NCBI GenBank assembly: GCA_039919885.1
Contig: JBDSEV010000057.1
Location: forward strand, 1 to 64,000
Length of the DNA: 64,000 nucleotides
Origin: JACMLD01 sp039919885
GTDB lineage: Bacteria > Bacteroidota > Bacteroidia > Chitinophagales > Chitinophagaceae
Direction: 5' to 3'
A program made the position numbers and the translations under genes. Of this stretch, positions 24,528 through 32,405 are shown piece after piece (position 1 is the stretch's first letter; each line of letters opens with the position of its first letter). The notes beneath the pieces were generated by a model, which had not been told where the DNA came from, made no database searches, and saw nothing but the letters and a program-made list of their open reading frames with translations.

Positions 24528-25175
24528 CTACGCAAGCCGGTAAATAAGCCAGCAAAGTAACAGCGTAATGGCGACTACCACCAGTGCACTGTATTTTTGC
24601 CACGTGGTTTTTTGTTTGTGCTGCTTACTAAACGCGTTCACCTGGCTGGTCAACGCAGTGCTGCCTGCCGCCAGCCGAAGCATCAATTCAACAACAGGCT
24701 GTATGTACCGGGCCGGCAGTACAGCAGCCGGAACCAGCAATTCTTCAATTACTTTTTTGCGCAGTTTTTCGTCTGCTGTTTCCAGCAGGATGGCGGTGTT
24801 TTGCTGGCTGAGTAACTGCCGGATATGGTAACTCAGCCCATCATAATTTACACGGAAGGCATTTACGGACAGCATGTAATTGTGCAGCCGGACGCATTCC
24901 CCCAGTATGGTGGTGGATGTGAGGGGCTCATCATTGAATTGTTTTTTCAGGCTCTTGTGGTACCAGCGTTTGTAATTGTAATCCGCTCTTTTATCAGGGT
25001 CAGCAAGAATTTCATAGGCCTCGTGTATTTCTTTAAATTTAGCTTCTGACAAAGCACTTCCCGGGTTCTTGTCCGGATGGTGCCGGAGCGCCAGCTGGCG
25101 AAAAGATTTCTTTACCTGCAGTGCCGTAGCTGCGGGCGTAAGATCAAGTATTTTATAATAATCCTTCAATTGCAT
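24528..25175 (-). CDS. J-domain protein with C-terminal membrane anchor
   Basis: The start at 25175 (MQLKDYYKILDL) is the usual J-domain beginning; an upstream Met at 25238 adds 21 unmatched residues. The J domain covers residues 1-70 with the essential HPD in LALRHHPDKNPG, and EAYEILADPDKRADYNYK. There is no Gly/Phe region or zinc domain, so it is not classical DnaJ. Residues 80-185 are helical and unassigned. The last 25 residues (SALVVVAITLLLCWLIYRLA) form a tail anchor. It should recruit DnaK to the membrane. Confidence 0.88.
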   Translation of the reverse strand: MQLKDYYKILDLTPAATALQVKKSFRQLALRHHPDKNPGSALSEAKFKEIHEAYEILADPDKRADYNYKRWYHKSLKKQFNDEPLTSTTILGECVRLHNYMLSVNAFRVNYDGLSYHIRQLLSQQNTAILLETADEKLRKKVIEELLVPAAVLPARYIQPVVELMLRLAAGSTALTSQVNAFSKQHKQKTTWQKYSALVVVAITLLLCWLIYRLA

Positions 25176-25323
25176 AGCACAGTAACAGTCATAAACGGAA
25201 AAACGCGAAAATACTATTTGTCCTGCATGCACAGACACAAGCTTGGAATAAATTGGGCTATTCTCCTGAAAATCAACCCAGTGAACGCATTTAAATTGTT
25301 GCGGTTAAACGCTGCCAAACCGC

Positions 25324-25331
25324 TATATTTG
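25324..25331 (+). promoter_or_regulatory. Sigma -7 box for the 25348 gene
   Basis: TATATTTG matches TAnnTTTG exactly. A TTG at 25299-25301, 22 bp upstream, may serve as -33. The leader would be about 11 nt. Confidence 0.55.
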
Positions 25332-25347
25332 CACAAATTTTTTACGC

Positions 25348-25608
25348 ATGACTAACGATCAGATAGGGAAGTTTTTAGATGCAGGCCATCTTACCAAACA
25401 CAATGTTAAGATCGATTTTAAAACCCGTCAATCCATTATAGGGCTCTTCATCAAAACAAACGACTACGATGAGCTGAAATCCAAGAATTTCTGGCGCATT
25501 GTTTCTGAGACGCATATTGACAACTGGAAGACTTCACATGATAATAATCTCGCCAAAATTTTCAATGGTGCAGAAATAACCAGGCTTACACCGGTAGTAG
25601 TTAAATAA
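25348..25608 (+). CDS. Short conserved hypothetical protein
   Basis: The protein has 86 residues, no signal peptide, and is soluble and basic: MTNDQIGKFLDAGHLTKHN, FKTRQSIIGLFIKTNDYDEL, KSKNFWRIVSETHIDNW and LAKIFNGAEITRL. I recall similar short proteins with KSKNFWRIV and LAKIFNG in Chitinophagaceae, but no function. It has its own promoter. A secreted DUF4421 gene follows 42 bp downstream on the same strand. Confidence 0.75.
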   Translation: MTNDQIGKFLDAGHLTKHNVKIDFKTRQSIIGLFIKTNDYDELKSKNFWRIVSETHIDNWKTSHDNNLAKIFNGAEITRLTPVVVK

Positions 25609-25650
25609 ATGTTTTAGAATACTGCTTTGAGGGGTAAAATCTTTGCAACT

Positions 25651-26775
25651 ATGTCTTGTAAATATGTAGCCCTGTTTTTACAGAAGAATATTTTTTTTGC
25701 GATTATTCTATGCATTGTTTTCTGCAACAGGGTATCGGCGCAGCAATACAAAGCTAATCCACGGCCTGCTAAAATTGCTGCGCCGGTTTCAATTGCTGAA
25801 CCGGCCGATCACGATAGCACATATTACCATTCATTTGATCATTACATTACGACCCGGTTTTATTTTTCCCAGAAATATGCCGGACTAGGACTTGAACGGG
25901 CATCGAACGTTTCACGTTTCCGCTATATACCGAATACCTCGCTCACAATGGGTTTGGGAATTACGTACCAATCCATTTCTTTGAATTTTGGCTATGGGTT
26001 CGGCTTTCTAAATACCGATCATGAAAAAGGGAAAACCCGTTACCTGGATTTACAATCACATATTTATGGACGGGCCTGGATCATCGATTTAACAGGCCAG
26101 TTTTATAAAGGCTACTACCTTACTCCCAGAGGGCTTGCAGCGTCCGGTCCGCGGGCATATTATGTACGGCCGGATCTGGGTATCCGTTTATTTGGCGCAT
26201 CTGCTTACCACCTGCTGAACGCAGACCGCTTTTCTTACCGTGCTGCCCATCTGCAAAATGAAAAACAAAAAAAGTCGGCCGGGTCACTGCTTATCGGCGC
26301 AGAAATTTATTATGGTATTATTAAAGCAGACAGTTCGCTGGTGCCTGCTGCGCTGGCGGCAGACTATGGGCAGAAAGAGGTTAGACGACTCGATTTTATC
26401 AAAATTGGACCTGGCGTCGGTTACGCATACACGTATGTAATCAAACAGAATTTTTTTATAACGGGTTCCCTGTGCGCCAGTTTATCGCTCGACTACAGTT
26501 ACCAGCACGGGGCAAAAGAGAAGCCCGAGAAATTTATTATCAACCGGGGGTTTATTTATCGCATTGTGGCCGGGTACGACAAAGACAACTGGAATGTAAA
26601 CATCGCACTTGTGGGCAACCAGCTGACGGTGGCCTCCGCATCTACCGATGATAAATATCTCTTAAGCGGTGGCAATTTCAGACTAACGCTTGCCAGGCGG
26701 TTTGCGCCCGGTGAAAGACTGCAGAAGCGACTGCGCCCCCTGGATAACATGATAAAGAATGTACGAGGAAGATAA
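25651..26775 (+). CDS. DUF4421 outer-membrane beta-barrel protein
   Basis: The ATG at 25651 is chosen over a TTG at 25627. It gives a signal peptide (LFLQKNIFFAIILCIVFCNRVSAQ) and a mature protein of about 340 residues. This is made of alternating strands: SLTMGLGITYQSISLNFGYG, TRYLDLQSHIYGRAWIIDL, FYKGYYLTPRG, and a C-terminus YLLSGGNFRLTLARRF. The block with FGYGFGFLNTDHEKGKTRYL is the DUF4421 mark. It is probably an outer-membrane barrel of unknown substrate. A near-match to the -7 box (AATCTTTG) lies just before the ATG. Confidence 0.85.
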   Translation: MSCKYVALFLQKNIFFAIILCIVFCNRVSAQQYKANPRPAKIAAPVSIAEPADHDSTYYHSFDHYITTRFYFSQKYAGLGLERASNVSRFRYIPNTSLTMGLGITYQSISLNFGYGFGFLNTDHEKGKTRYLDLQSHIYGRAWIIDLTGQFYKGYYLTPRGLAASGPRAYYVRPDLGIRLFGASAYHLLNADRFSYRAAHLQNEKQKKSAGSLLIGAEIYYGIIKADSSLVPAALAADYGQKEVRRLDFIKIGPGVGYAYTYVIKQNFFITGSLCASLSLDYSYQHGAKEKPEKFIINRGFIYRIVAGYDKDNWNVNIALVGNQLTVASASTDDKYLLSGGNFRLTLARRFAPGERLQKRLRPLDNMIKNVRGR

Positions 26776-26914
26776 TGGGAAAACGGGTCTGCGGCCGAAT
26801 GAAAATTCACTTGTCCGGCCGTCGGTTTACCTATTCACCGGCCAAAGATAGACGTACAGATGCGTGGGAATGATGTAGCTTTAATACTCTTTTATTTACA
26901 CCAAACAAGATAAT

Positions 26915-27721
26915 ATGAATTTCAAGCGCACAGCAAATATCTGCCGGTTATGCCTGGTAGCAGTTTTTGTAAGTTTTGGCATGAATGGCCATGCCGTAGA
27001 TAAAAAACCGGCCCAGGAATTTTATGAAATAAAAATATACCATTTCAAAACGGCCGACCAGGAAAGGGAATTGGATAATTACCTGAAGCTGGTTGTGCTT
27101 CCCGCGCTTCACAAAAACGGCATAAGCAAATCCGGTGTGTTTAAACCACTTGCCAACGATACCGCAGCGGATAAAATTATTTATCTGTTCACCCCATTGC
27201 AATCATTTGAACAATTTCTTTCCCTTCCTGGCAAAGTTGCGCTGGAAGCAGCGCGCGATACCGCAGGCGGCAGTTATACAAACGCAGCCTATAACAATGC
27301 GCCTTATACCCGGACAGAATCTATACTGCTGAAAGCATTTAAAACGGCGCCTGCAATGCAGCTACCTGCACTCACCGGTGATCGGACGGCGCGTATTTAT
27401 GAACTCCGGAGTTATGAAAGTGCCACCGAAAAATTATATCAGAACAAAGTGCACATGTTTAATGAAGGGGGCGAAGTGCCGCTCTTTAAACGCCTTGCAT
27501 TTAACGCTGTTTTCTATGCTGAAGTGATTGCCGGAAGCCACATGCCCAATTTGATGTACATGACCAGTTTTGATAACATGGCATCGCGTGATGCGCACTG
27601 GAAAACATTTAGTGCCGATGCCGCCTGGAAAGAATTGTCCGCACGGCCCGAATACCAGCACAACGTGTCAAAAGCAGAGATCACCCTGCTGCGTGCAGCA
27701 GCGTATTCTGATATATTTTAG
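26915..27721 (+). CDS. Exported NIPSNAP-family protein
   Basis: A signal peptide (RLCLVAVFVSFGMNGHA) precedes two ferredoxin-like repeats. The first begins EFYEIKIYHFKTADQERELD, the second RIYELRSYESATEKLYQNKV, with MFNEGGEVPLFKRLAFNAVF and SFDNMASRDAHWKTF, which are the NIPSNAP marks. At 268 residues it is a usual tandem form. The function in bacteria is unknown; related dimeric alpha-beta barrels bind small aromatic or acyl ligands. It probably acts in the periplasm. Confidence 0.9.
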   Translation: MNFKRTANICRLCLVAVFVSFGMNGHAVDKKPAQEFYEIKIYHFKTADQERELDNYLKLVVLPALHKNGISKSGVFKPLANDTAADKIIYLFTPLQSFEQFLSLPGKVALEAARDTAGGSYTNAAYNNAPYTRTESILLKAFKTAPAMQLPALTGDRTARIYELRSYESATEKLYQNKVHMFNEGGEVPLFKRLAFNAVFYAEVIAGSHMPNLMYMTSFDNMASRDAHWKTFSADAAWKELSARPEYQHNVSKAEITLLRAAAYSDIF

Positions 27722-27783
27722 TATTGCTTGTAGTTTGAAGGTTCGGACAGTCAGATGGGTATTGGTACAGACAAATAACTGCT

Positions 27784-28740
27784 ATGGCGTTACTTAAACG
27801 GGTTAATCCATTTTCCAAAATAAACAATGATACCGGCTTTGGTACCAACGCAGCCGACTATGGCGGGCGTTTTGTTAACCGCGATGGCAGTTTCAACCTT
27901 CGTAAAGAGGGCGTACCTTTTTGGTCACGGTTTAGTCTCTACCACAGCATGCTCAATTTGCCACGCTGGAAATTCATCGCCCTCATTGTTGTTTTTTTCC
28001 TTGTTATTAACCTGCTTTATACCTTGCTTTACCTGTTGCTGGGTACTGATCAGTTTATTGGAATGATGGCAACGACAAAATGGGAACAAGTAAAAGAGGT
28101 GTATTTTTTCAGCACAGAAACATTTACAACAGTTGGTTACGGAAGGGTGAATCCGGTGGGCGATGCGGCTAACTTTGTCGCATCCATTGAAGCGATGAGT
28201 GGTTTTTTGTCCTTTGCCGTGGCCACCGGTTTGATATACGGTCGCTTTTCAAAACCCAAACCTTTCCTGGCTTTCAGCAATCACGCACTCATTGCACCGT
28301 ACCAGGATAAGACGGCGCTGATGTTTCGCTTTGTATCGTATAAAGACAATCATTTTCTGACCGATGTAGAAATAAAAGTAAATATTGGCCTGCAGGTCGA
28401 AGAAAACGATCGGTCCGTATTTAAATTTTTTGAGCTTCAACTGGAAAGAAGCCGCGTAGACAGTCTGCCCATGAACTGGACCGTAGTGCATCCGATAGAC
28501 GCAAACAGTCCGCTGTCGGGTTTTAATGCGGATGACATGAAAACCGCGGATGTGGAATTATATGTGCTGGTGCGCGGGTTTGACGATGTATATTCCAACG
28601 TAGTGCTGCAACGGACTTCTTATATTTTTGAAGAAATAATTTTCAACCGTAAGTTTGTGCCCATGTACCGGGAGAGCGATGATGGAAAAACAACGATAAT
28701 TGAATTGCATAAACTGCATGATTATGCTGAAATAAAATAA
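27784..28740 (+). CDS. Inward-rectifier potassium channel (KirBac)
   Basis: The 318-residue protein has the Kir layout. A slide-helix N-terminus (GVPFWSRFSLYHSMLNLPRW) is followed by TM1 at about 62-88, a pore helix with the filter TVGYG at 116-120, and TM2 at about 130-155 (SIEAMSGFLSFAVATGLIYG). The cytoplasmic immunoglobulin-like domain runs to the end (ALMFRFVSYKDNHFLTDVEI, ELQLERSRVDSLPMNWTVVH, SYIFEEIIFNRKFVPMY). It conducts K+ in the cytoplasmic membrane. It lies 62 bp after the NIPSNAP gene on the same strand. Confidence 0.95.
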   Translation: MALLKRVNPFSKINNDTGFGTNAADYGGRFVNRDGSFNLRKEGVPFWSRFSLYHSMLNLPRWKFIALIVVFFLVINLLYTLLYLLLGTDQFIGMMATTKWEQVKEVYFFSTETFTTVGYGRVNPVGDAANFVASIEAMSGFLSFAVATGLIYGRFSKPKPFLAFSNHALIAPYQDKTALMFRFVSYKDNHFLTDVEIKVNIGLQVEENDRSVFKFFELQLERSRVDSLPMNWTVVHPIDANSPLSGFNADDMKTADVELYVLVRGFDDVYSNVVLQRTSYIFEEIIFNRKFVPMYRESDDGKTTIIELHKLHDYAEIK

Positions 28741-29080
28741 GCCTTCCCTTCAATTAATAATTATGGCAAACGCTTACGCGCCGCCGGTAGTAAATCCGCC
28801 ATAAATAAATCCTCCCCCCAAAGATCAGTTTTTACGCTAAAACAACTATTAAACTACCGACAAGCCGGCTTTGCTGCCCTGACTGCTCACCACTTGAAGA
28901 AGTGGTGACGCCATAGTAAAGAGTAGTGAGCGTTGCGGGCGGGCTGTTTATCCGGAATAGGCTCATTTGCATTTGCCAGGAAGCACTGCTTGCTTCGATC
29001 GGTTATTGCACAACAAAACCTACTTTCCCGCGTTTTTTTAGCAGGCTTTCTTACTATTGGCCTGCTCATATCCTGTATCT
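28741..29080. other. Intergenic region with two competing hairpins
   Basis: The 340 bp before the polysaccharide deacetylase gene contain no credible gene. A pair of mutually exclusive hairpins at 28885-28931 is described separately. Confidence 0.5.
28885..28931 (+). promoter_or_regulatory. Possible leader with alternative RNA hairpins
   Basis: TCACCACTT (28887-28895) pairs perfectly with AAGTGGTGA (28900-28908) across a GAAG loop. The same left arm, GCTCACCACT (28885-28894), can instead pair at nine of ten positions with AGTAGTGAGC (28922-28931). No T-run follows, so a classic attenuator is not shown. It lies 150 bp before the deacetylase start. Confidence 0.3.
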
Positions 29081-29959
29081 ATGAAAATAACCGGAATTAT
29101 TCCTTTTGCGAGGACTGCTACCGCCGCTATGCTACTATTGGTGCTCACTACGAAATGCCAGTTTCCACCGGGCGCACAGGCGGCAGATATGACAGCATTA
29201 CCCAGCAATCTGGGGGCATCCGCAATAAACGAAACTGCCTCAGCTTTAAAAGAGCCCGCAAACGCCGCAGCCATCATTGGCCGTAAACAGGTACCTATTT
29301 TATGTTATCACCAGATACGCGACTGGCGCGTTACGGATTCCAAACAAGCCAAAGATTATATTGTGCCTGTTGCCGCTTTTGAAGCGCAGATAAAAATGTT
29401 GGCCGATAGCGGCTACCGGACCATTTCGGCGGACCAGCTCAACAGTTATTTATTGTATGGAACTGTTTTGCCTGCAAAGCCTGTGATGCTTACGTTTGAT
29501 GATACCGATTTGCCGCAGTACACCATTGCCAAACCGGTGATGGAAAAATACGGGTTTAAAGGATTGTTTTTTATTATGACCGTGTCTTTGGGGCGGCCGA
29601 ATTATATGAGCAGGGACCAGGTAAAACAATTGGCTGAAGCTGGCAACGAAATCGGATCGCACACCTGGGATCATAAAAATATAAAGAAGTTCACGGATGC
29701 CGACTGGACCGTACAGATAGAAAAGCCTACGAAAACACTGGAATCGATTACCGGCAAACAAGTAAAATACTTTGCTTATCCGTTTGGTTTGTGGAATACT
29801 GCGGCAATTCCCCAACTTAAAAAACATGGGTTTACTGCGGCCTTCCAATTGTCAGAAAAACGGGATGCGGCAGATCCACTGTATACCATTCGCCGGATGA
29901 TTGTGCCCGGTGCATGGACGGCAATGAACCTGAGCGCATGGATGCGCCGTACATTCTAA
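29081..29959 (+). CDS. Polysaccharide deacetylase (NodB domain), likely lipoprotein
   Basis: The start at 29081 (MKITGIIPFART) is preferred to the longer frame at 29057. The hydrophobic segment MLLLVLTTKCQF contains a possible lipobox Cys. After a Ser/Ala-rich linker comes the CE4 domain: VPILCYHQIRDW, PVMLTFDDTDLPQ (motif 1, TFDDT where TFDDG is usual), GSHTWDHKNI (metal-binding HxxxH) and the late YFAYPFGLWN. It should remove N- or O-acetyl groups from envelope or external polysaccharide. A hairpin terminator follows. Confidence 0.9.
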   Translation: MKITGIIPFARTATAAMLLLVLTTKCQFPPGAQAADMTALPSNLGASAINETASALKEPANAAAIIGRKQVPILCYHQIRDWRVTDSKQAKDYIVPVAAFEAQIKMLADSGYRTISADQLNSYLLYGTVLPAKPVMLTFDDTDLPQYTIAKPVMEKYGFKGLFFIMTVSLGRPNYMSRDQVKQLAEAGNEIGSHTWDHKNIKKFTDADWTVQIEKPTKTLESITGKQVKYFAYPFGLWNTAAIPQLKKHGFTAAFQLSEKRDAADPLYTIRRMIVPGAWTAMNLSAWMRRTF

Positions 29960-29973
29960 AGACCGCATAAAAA

Positions 29974-29995
29974 AAGGCTGCCCGGGGGCAGCCTT
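29974..29995. terminator. Bidirectional terminator
   Basis: AAGGCTGCC (29974-29982) and GGCAGCCTT (29987-29995) form a 9-bp stem with a CGGG loop. An A-run on the left serves as the T-run for minus-strand transcripts. It lies between the convergent deacetylase and cold-shock genes. Confidence 0.8.
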
Positions 29996-30021
29996 GTAAA
30001 TTTGTTCTAATAAAGGGACTA

Positions 30022-30222
30022 TCAGGCTTTTTTAACGTTTACTGCGTTCATTCCTTTCTTTCCTTCCTGCAAATCAAATTCAACTTTGTCGCCTTCAGTA
30101 ACCTGGTCGATCAGGCCGCTCGCGTGTACAAAGGTTTCCTTGTTGGAATCATCATGCTTAATAAAACCGAAGCCTTTTTCACCATTGAAAAACTTTACGG
30201 TTCCTTTTGTTTTTGTGCTCAT
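30022..30222 (-). CDS. Cold-shock domain protein (CspA family)
   Basis: The start at 30222 (MSTKTKGTVKFFNGEKGF) gives 66 residues; a longer frame crosses the promoter. RNP1 is KGFGFIKHD and RNP2 is ETFVHASG, and the protein ends in the usual hydrophobic strand (VEFDLQEGKKGMNAVNV). It binds single-stranded RNA and acts as an RNA chaperone. The predicted leader is short (about 25 nt), unlike the long thermosensing leader of E. coli cspA. Confidence 0.95.
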   Translation of the reverse strand: MSTKTKGTVKFFNGEKGFGFIKHDDSNKETFVHASGLIDQVTEGDKVEFDLQEGKKGMNAVNVKKA

Positions 30223-30253
30223 TGTAAATTGTGTTGATAATAAAATTAATTGA

Positions 30254-30261
30254 CAAAGATA
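30254..30261 (-). promoter_or_regulatory. Sigma -7 box for the cold-shock gene
   Basis: On the minus strand it reads TATCTTTG, a perfect TAnnTTTG, 31 bp before the ATG. A TTTG 23 bp further upstream is a somewhat distant -33. Confidence 0.6.
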
Positions 30262-30333
30262 GGGTTGATTTCGCAGATAAAGCACAAAGGGGGGTAAATT
30301 GCTCCGGAAGCCTATTTTAAGGCTAAATACTCC

Positions 30334-31119
30334 TTATGAACTCCCTATCATACCGGATTTTTTTAATTCCGCCATTAATTTCTCATTGATTAAGTACCTG
30401 CCATCTTCAAATCCATGGGCTGGTATCCAGCTATTTATCATGATGGTATAATTGTCTGCATCCAATTTTGACACGCCCACGCGCAACGGACGTTCTTTAA
30501 TGGTATTATCGAAACCGTTAAATGTGCCCGTCACAATTTGTTTTATCTGGTCGTAATCGTAGCTGTATTTAAATTTTAATTCAATATCCACCCGGCGGTT
30601 TCCCTGCCTGCTGAGATTTTGAATAATTTCATTCGAGAGCTTACTATTGGGTACTATCACGGTTTTATTGTCAAACGTAAGTATAACCGTATAAAATAGC
30701 TGAATGGAGGTAACTGACCCCTCTTGTCCCTGGGTGATTATGTTGTCTCCAACCTTATACGGACGAAGCATCAGTATCAATACCCCGCTGGCGAAATTCT
30801 GCAGCGTGCCGGAAAGAGCAAGTCCGGCAGCAACACTGAAACCTGCAATCACGGTGGCAAAAAGCGTCATTCCGATCCCGAGAATCTGCATCAATAACAG
30901 GATAAGCGACACCTGCAGGATGACTGCCAGTAAATTGCCCAGAAATGTTTTAACCGATGGGCTAAAGTTGCGCATCTCCATGATCGCTTTCAACCACCGT
31001 TTAATAATGCGCAACAGCCATTGGCCAACAATAAGCACTACTACAGCAATAATCAGTTTAGGGCCAAAGGTGATCAACCAGTGAAAAGCCTGGTCATAAA
31101 ATTTCTGCAGATAATTCAT
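30334..31119 (-). CDS. Small-conductance mechanosensitive channel (MscS type)
   Basis: The 261 residues carry three membrane helices. The first is LITFGPKLIIAVVVLIVGQW; the third, pore-lining helix contains the AGFSVAAGLALSGTLQNFASG pattern of Ala/Gly packing. The cytoplasmic beta domain follows with MLRPYKVGDNII, EGSVTSIQLFYTVILTFDN and VIVPNSKLSNEIIQNLS. It opens on membrane tension and protects from osmotic downshock. An acidic hypothetical gene ends 5 bp upstream, so they form an operon. Confidence 0.95.
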   Translation of the reverse strand: MNYLQKFYDQAFHWLITFGPKLIIAVVVLIVGQWLLRIIKRWLKAIMEMRNFSPSVKTFLGNLLAVILQVSLILLLMQILGIGMTLFATVIAGFSVAAGLALSGTLQNFASGVLILMLRPYKVGDNIITQGQEGSVTSIQLFYTVILTFDNKTVIVPNSKLSNEIIQNLSRQGNRRVDIELKFKYSYDYDQIKQIVTGTFNGFDNTIKERPLRVGVSKLDADNYTIMINSWIPAHGFEDGRYLINEKLMAELKKSGMIGSS

Positions 31120-31124
31120 ATTGG

Positions 31125-31619
31125 TTAATCTCTTTGACTATAAACATTGTTTTCTTCGTCCTCTTCACCAATATTTTCATCGTCGTCATCGAGATCCGCT
31201 CCAGGTGTGTCAAGGTCTTCACCACTGCGGTCCTGTTTAATTCCCTTTTCATTGAGCAAAACCCCTTCTGCATCCCTGTCGTCAAGCGCCATCTCGTTAA
31301 AATCGGCCGTTTCTGCTGTTGGCTGATGACCCTCACTTTTCTTTAACAAGGAGATTTCCTGCGGGGTTACATCAGCTGCATCGTCGGTAAGCTGTTCTGT
31401 ATCTGCGTTTAAATCATCCAGTAATCCATCGCCTTCCTCGCCGGCCGATGAAATAGTAACGTCCTGCATTTCACGGAATTGGGGCACTTTGATGTTTTCC
31501 TGGCCAGGAATGTCTTTTACCTCGGGCATGTCTATCGTTATCGTTTCTGGCTTTAGTTTTTCCTGATCTTTTTTTGAATCGTGCAAGTCGCCTGTCTTTG
31601 CTAGGTTATCTTTTTTCAT
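31125..31619 (-). CDS. Acidic, probably disordered hypothetical protein
   Basis: The 164 residues are rich in Asp/Glu and lack hydrophobic segments: ITIDMPEVKDIPGQENIKVP near residues 28-48, then GLLDDLNADTEQLTDDAADV and an acidic tail DLDDDDENIGEEDEENN. No known domain is visible. It is the first gene of an operon with mscS, with a 5-bp gap. A cytosolic role such as ion buffering or a protein-binding scaffold is possible but not supported by any motif. Confidence 0.7.
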   Translation of the reverse strand: MKKDNLAKTGDLHDSKKDQEKLKPETITIDMPEVKDIPGQENIKVPQFREMQDVTISSAGEEGDGLLDDLNADTEQLTDDAADVTPQEISLLKKSEGHQPTAETADFNEMALDDRDAEGVLLNEKGIKQDRSGEDLDTPGADLDDDDENIGEEDEENNVYSQRD

Positions 31620-32347
31620 GTTACCTTGTATTTAGGTGTTATCAATAACCGGGAGGCTTTAAAAATGATGCCAGACAAAAAAGCGAATGGCTAATTCTTA
31701 TCGCCCACGGCAAACGCATGGTGGTACTACGTTTACGCAATCAATTACTGTCACTTTCAGTCAGCCTCTACCCGAGAAGTTACGAATCACCGGATGGCGG
31801 GGAATTAATTCCTCAAATTTTAGGGCGATGTTGTAAGCCTGGCTTGCAGACAAATAATGTATCGTTATAAAGCGGCTTGCGATGGTTGGTTTTGGAGATG
31901 AAACGCACAAACGATTTACCCAGCACCACTCCCGTTAAAAACAGCTAAATACATATTTTTAAATACAGGTGGCCGTCCCGCGCAAATCCGTATAAACGAC
32001 GAAGCCGCATTCAATGCAAAATATTTTGTGCGCCAATACGCAGCTGACGATGTGATGTGCGTTGCTATTGATCATTATTGACATTCCAAAAGGGAAAAAT
32101 TCAATGAATGATACAGTGCGGTAAAAGTGAATGATAGACTTTATTTTAACTGTACCGACCATTCTTTGCCGGGCTACCCTGGGCAAAAGCAAGTATTGCA
32201 AAAGTTAACTTGCAGCAGCTGCTTTCTATAAATATATTTTGTTAAAACCAAAGGCCGGATAATTGTTGTCTTCACTGTGGTACACGTTGGTGTATTAGGT
32301 TCCCGCGGGTAGTGTGTTACGCTGTAGCAATTATTTATGCGCTGTTT
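31620..32347. other. Long intergenic region, no gene recognised
   Basis: The 728 bp contain only weak open frames (for example 31959-32201 minus) with no family features. No tRNA, small RNA scaffold or exact TAnnTTTG box stood out. It must hold the promoter of the acidic protein-mscS operon at its left edge. Confidence 0.5.
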
Positions 32348-32383
32348 ACAGAAAAGCCCTTCACAAATTAAGGGCTTTTCTGT
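32348..32383. terminator. Terminator hairpin downstream of gcvP
   Basis: ACAGAAAAGCCCT (32348-32360) and AGGGCTTTTCTGT (32371-32383) form a perfect 13-bp stem with a 10-base loop, 22 bp after the end of gcvP, which is transcribed leftward. Confidence 0.75.
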
Positions 32384-32405
32384 ACATATAATTTTTCCGG
32401 ACAGG

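Noticed and set aside
25627..25650. TTG start for the DUF4421 gene, eight codons before the ATG.
   Set aside because: The ATG at 25651 directly precedes a good signal peptide, and the bases before it look like a -7 promoter region.
31959..32201. 80-residue frame on the minus strand in the long intergenic region.
   Set aside because: There is no start context or family pattern, and it sits alone.
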